Assembly (NCBI GenBank): GCA_001936135.1
Contig: CP012812.1
Location: 434,001-498,000, forward strand
DNA from: Saccharomycopsis fibuligera x Saccharomycopsis cf. fibuligera
Lineage: Eukaryota; Ascomycota; Saccharomycetes; Ascoideales; Saccharomycopsidaceae
Length of the DNA: 64,000 nucleotides
Direction of reading: 5' to 3'
The position numbers were made by a program, and so were the translations under genes. Below are positions 61,149 to 64,000 of the stretch, one piece after another; position 1 is the first letter of the stretch, and each line of letters begins with the position of its first letter. The notes beneath the pieces are model-generated. The model saw only the letters and a program-made list of their open reading frames with translations, made no database searches and was not told the origin of the DNA.

Positions 61149-62715
61149 GATTTCCCTATGCATTCAGGGATCAGTGAGAATCCACAGAAATGGTGAATGC
61201 CATTGATTCTTCTGAAGTCTTGCTTGGATAACATGCTCATTAGAACAAGTCTTGTTTCAAAAGCTATGTTTAAATGTGAATTTTCAAACCTCATTTGACG
61301 CGTCCCAAATGTGCAAATGCTTGCTATCCAACGCCAAAAGTTATTGATGTTCAATTTTGAAATCATAACTATGTTATTTAATATTCCAAACCTTTTTTTC
61401 TCAACCTCATTTGAATTACTTAGAGTGTTTTTCGGTGCCTTTCCTTTTCGCGAAATGTTAATTGGTTTTTCCCTTTGTCTTTTATTGGTCGCTCTTTTCT
61501 ATTTTAACACAATTTTTCAGGTGCGGCACTTGATGTGCCAATTTTAATTTATACTTATACAATTTTAATGATATGATGAATACTTAGTTTTATGTATAGT
61601 ATTTTGTTATAGCAAAACAAATACGGAGAAACGCGTAAAGATCCTTGCGCGTATATCAACAAAAATAAGGTTTCATATTGGTTTTCAAGTTATCATATTA
61701 TTTTAACAGTATACAAAACTAGCTATTGAACATAGAGAATAAGACATCTTCAAATCATCTAGATGGCCACGTTAGTAACAAATCCTTTGAACAGTAGCCA
61801 AACAATCAAAATGATTGATTAACCAAGAATATGAGCCTGCTTATTCATTATCTTTTGTTTCTTGAATCTAATTAAAAATCATTCGACACAAGTTACATCA
61901 ATTCTTACCTAAATATTAATATCTAAGTATTAAGGGAATTAGGGAATCAGTGGATTGACAGAGTTTTTAATCATTTTAAAACTAGATCAAGAAACAGATC
62001 ACACTGAATAGCAGCATAATGCAAAATAAAATTAAATCAAAAACATACAATTTGAAGCTATTGTGCTTCGTTAAAAAGACACAATTGCATTCACGAATTG
62101 GTTATAAGTGAAAAATGCTTATCATCATTCAAAAGCTAGTGAACTGGAGAAACTGAGTTAAATAAATTGTATTGAAAAAAAAAAAAAAAAAAGCATTAAC
62201 AACTTCAACACTCAACTGGTTATAAATAGGTAAATAAAAAAAAATTTTTTAAAAAAAAAATTTGGCTGTAAACCGTATTACCCTGATAATAATTATGCTT
62301 AATAGTCGGGTATTGGAAAAATCAATCTATTTAACGCAACATACAAAATTTATAGACATATCACCTTTCTAAAACTGGCAATTCATACAACGTGCGATAG
62401 TCTTGTGACACAATAGTCTAAGTTCAATACTTTTTGGACCATTGTCTTCTTATAACTTTTGAGAAAAGAAATGATATCTAGCTGAAAACAGTAAACTACG
62501 CAAAATTTACCATAATTTTCATCCATGTGACGTGTCGGCGCGCCGCGCGCGTCCGCCAAAGAAAAAGTAAAATATTTGGTATTGGTCGATGAGAAGCGAT
62601 GAGCTGACGCACTTCGAAACACACTGAAAAATCATATATGATAGCACTACTCATCGCGAAGGTGTTGGCAACTTGAACCAAACGGCAATATCATATTATA
62701 TTGTATAATATAAAA
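61149..62715. other. spacer between 85-aa gene and MSH3
   Basis: 1.57 kb, AT-rich, no gene recognised. A striking CG-rich patch at 62530-62558 lies about 160-190 bp upstream of the MSH3 start. Confidence 0.6.
62533..62558. promoter_or_regulatory. CG-dense element (MCB-like) in the MSH3 promoter
   Basis: 26 bp with repeated CGCG cores, including GGCGCGCC and CGCGCGCGTC, in a region otherwise about 70% A+T. MBF-type factors, which drive G1/S expression of DNA replication and repair genes, bind ACGCG-type sequences. The role is inferred from motif and position. Confidence 0.45.
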
Positions 62716-64000
62716 ATGAGCCAACAGAGATCGATAAGCAGCTTCTTCAAGCCGGTGGTACAGGTGAAGAAAGAGCCTAGTGACAGTGATGCTGGCCGTG
62801 GTATCCAGAGGTTGAAATCAAGCTCATCGATGGTGAGTCAAGATGATCCAAAGATACAAAATGATAAAGAGAAAGATATTACAAATGCAAAAGCAAACGA
62901 AAAACAGGTGAAAGAAATATCTTTGAAAATGAGCCGTTTTAAGTATGATAAAAAAAATTCAGCGCCGTCGGATTTGGATGGTTCAGATTATCTCGAATCA
63001 AGCGAGAAACAGCTTCTTCATCAAAAGTTTGCTAAAAAGCTAAAAGACGCCAGCATGTTTGATCGCAAGCGACTTCGTGAAAATGATGCTGTTGATGAAG
63101 AAGGTAATGATGATGATGAATATGACGACGGAGAAAACACTGTCCGCAGAAAAAGCGCCACTTTAAAGAAGAAGAAAACCACCAAGCTTACTCCGCTAGA
63201 AGCTCAGATCATGGAGTTGAAAAAACAAAATCGTGACAAAATCCTAGCTATTAATGTCGGTTACAAGTACAAGTTTTATGGGCCCGATGCAAGAATCGTG
63301 GCGCAAATCTTGAATATAATGATGATTCCAGGAAAAGAGTCTCTTGATGGCGAAAATCCCAATGATGCACTTTATGATAAGTTAGCATACTGTTCTATTC
63401 CTGAACCAAGGCTTCATATTCATTTGAAAAGGCTCCTTATTCGTGGCTTAAAAGTTGGCGTGGTGGAGCAAACCGAAACTGCTGCCATCAAATCTTTAGG
63501 GCTGACGAGGAACTCACTTTTCGAAAGAAAATTGGAAAATGTTTATACCAGTGCAACTTACATTGAAGACGAACATGAAGATGTATTGTTTGGAACCAAG
63601 GGCGGTGACTGTATAGCAGCAGTGGTGGAGACCTGTCACGAAGATGAAGGTAGTGATGGCGATAATTTAGTGGAGATTTCACTTGTGACGGTGAATCCGT
63701 TAAGTGGAGAGATTGTTTATGATACTTTTACTGATGACTATTTGCGAGGAGAATTAGATACCAGATTATACCATTTGCAGCCTAGCGAATATGTGGTGTT
63801 CAATGCCACTAGCGAGAAAACCATGAAAAAGATCATGTATTTTGAGAAAACTAATCATAAAGTACGGATAATAAAGGTGGAAAGAAGTGCTAGTCAATCG
63901 GATGATTTTTATACCACCGATTTAATGGACTATTGTCAAAATAGTATCAAAAATGAAACCAAAAGAGCAGAAATGATTGATTTTCTAAATTTATTGCCTG
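62716..64000 (+). CDS. MSH3: DNA mismatch repair protein Msh3, 5' part only
   Basis: Msh3 pairs with Msh2 as MutS-beta and recognises insertion/deletion loops of several bases. The visible 428 codons run off the window edge with no stop. The N-terminus MSQQRSISSFFKPV contains a perfect PCNA-binding PIP box (Q4, I7, F10, F11). A charged linker with an Asp/Glu run follows. The MutS mismatch-binding domain I starts near residue 165: TPLEAQIMELKKQNRDKILA, then VGYKYKFYGPDARIVAQIL, PGKESLDGENPNDALYDKLAYCSIPEPRLHIH and GLKVGVVEQTETAAIK. The YKYKF signature and the SxFERKLENVYTSATY stretch favour Msh3 over Msh6. Domain II begins before the edge. Confidence 0.95.
   Translation, partial: MSQQRSISSFFKPVVQVKKEPSDSDAGRGIQRLKSSSSMVSQDDPKIQNDKEKDITNAKANEKQVKEISLKMSRFKYDKKNSAPSDLDGSDYLESSEKQLLHQKFAKKLKDASMFDRKRLRENDAVDEEGNDDDEYDDGENTVRRKSATLKKKKTTKLTPLEAQIMELKKQNRDKILAINVGYKYKFYGPDARIVAQILNIMMIPGKESLDGENPNDALYDKLAYCSIPEPRLHIHLKRLLIRGLKVGVVEQTETAAIKSLGLTRNSLFERKLENVYTSATYIEDEHEDVLFGTKGGDCIAAVVETCHEDEGSDGDNLVEISLVTVNPLSGEIVYDTFTDDYLRGELDTRLYHLQPSEYVVFNATSEKTMKKIMYFEKTNHKVRIIKVERSASQSDDFYTTDLMDYCQNSIKNETKRAEMIDFLNLLP

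Overview
This window is nuclear DNA of a budding yeast, most likely from the CUG-Ser (Candida/Lodderomyces) clade. The gene set is typical of the group: an ODC-type mitochondrial carrier, RPS21 with an intron, TIF1/eIF4A with an intron, SDA1, VPS28, SKY1, STE18 and MSH3. Introns carry GTATGT or GTACGT donors and perfect TACTAAC branch sites. Coding regions hold long Asn, Asp and Gln tracts, and the spacers are full of A/T homopolymers up to 42 bp. Conserved genes use almost no CTG for Leu, whereas CTG codons in the glycogenin and SKY1 genes sit in Ser-rich or variable stretches. Lodderomyces elongisporus is my best guess at species, but the sequence alone does not prove it. Protein descriptions use the ordinary translation; CTG may be read as Ser. 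I recognise no tRNA, rRNA, snRNA, CRISPR array or intact mobile element, and no viral or retroviral fossil I could defend.

Left part (1-39.7 kb) is gene-dense. After a 2.4-kb gene-free start come ODC1 (+), an RKM1-like SET methyltransferase (+), an oversized glycogenin with a repeat-rich tail (+), TRM2 (+), RPS21 (+), a DUF1746-like membrane protein (+) and a thioredoxin-PITH protein (+). TIF1 (-) and SDA1 (+) share one divergent promoter, as do VPS28 (-) and SKY1 (+). A large F-box protein (+) and a cytosolic-type aldehyde dehydrogenase (-) follow. The theme is housekeeping: ribosome and translation (RPS21, TIF1, SDA1, TRM2, RKM1-like), metabolism (ODC1, glycogenin, ALD), and protein sorting, turnover and signalling (VPS28, SKY1, F-box, DUF1746).

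Right part (39.7-64 kb) is gene-poor: 23 kb hold only STE18 (-), an unrecognised nuclear-looking 585-aa protein (-), an alpha/beta hydrolase fused to a capping-enzyme-like phosphatase (+), an 85-aa probable mitochondrial membrane protein (+) and the 5' part of MSH3 (+). The longest gene-free stretch is 7.2 kb (53716-60890).

The points most worth a second look are the hydrolase/RNA-triphosphatase-like fusion, the perfect 3 x 89-bp tandem repeat that cuts off the conserved SKY1 C-terminus, the 12-copy EEWL repeat in the glycogenin tail, STE18 hidden in the gene-poor half, and the 7.2-kb gene-free tract.
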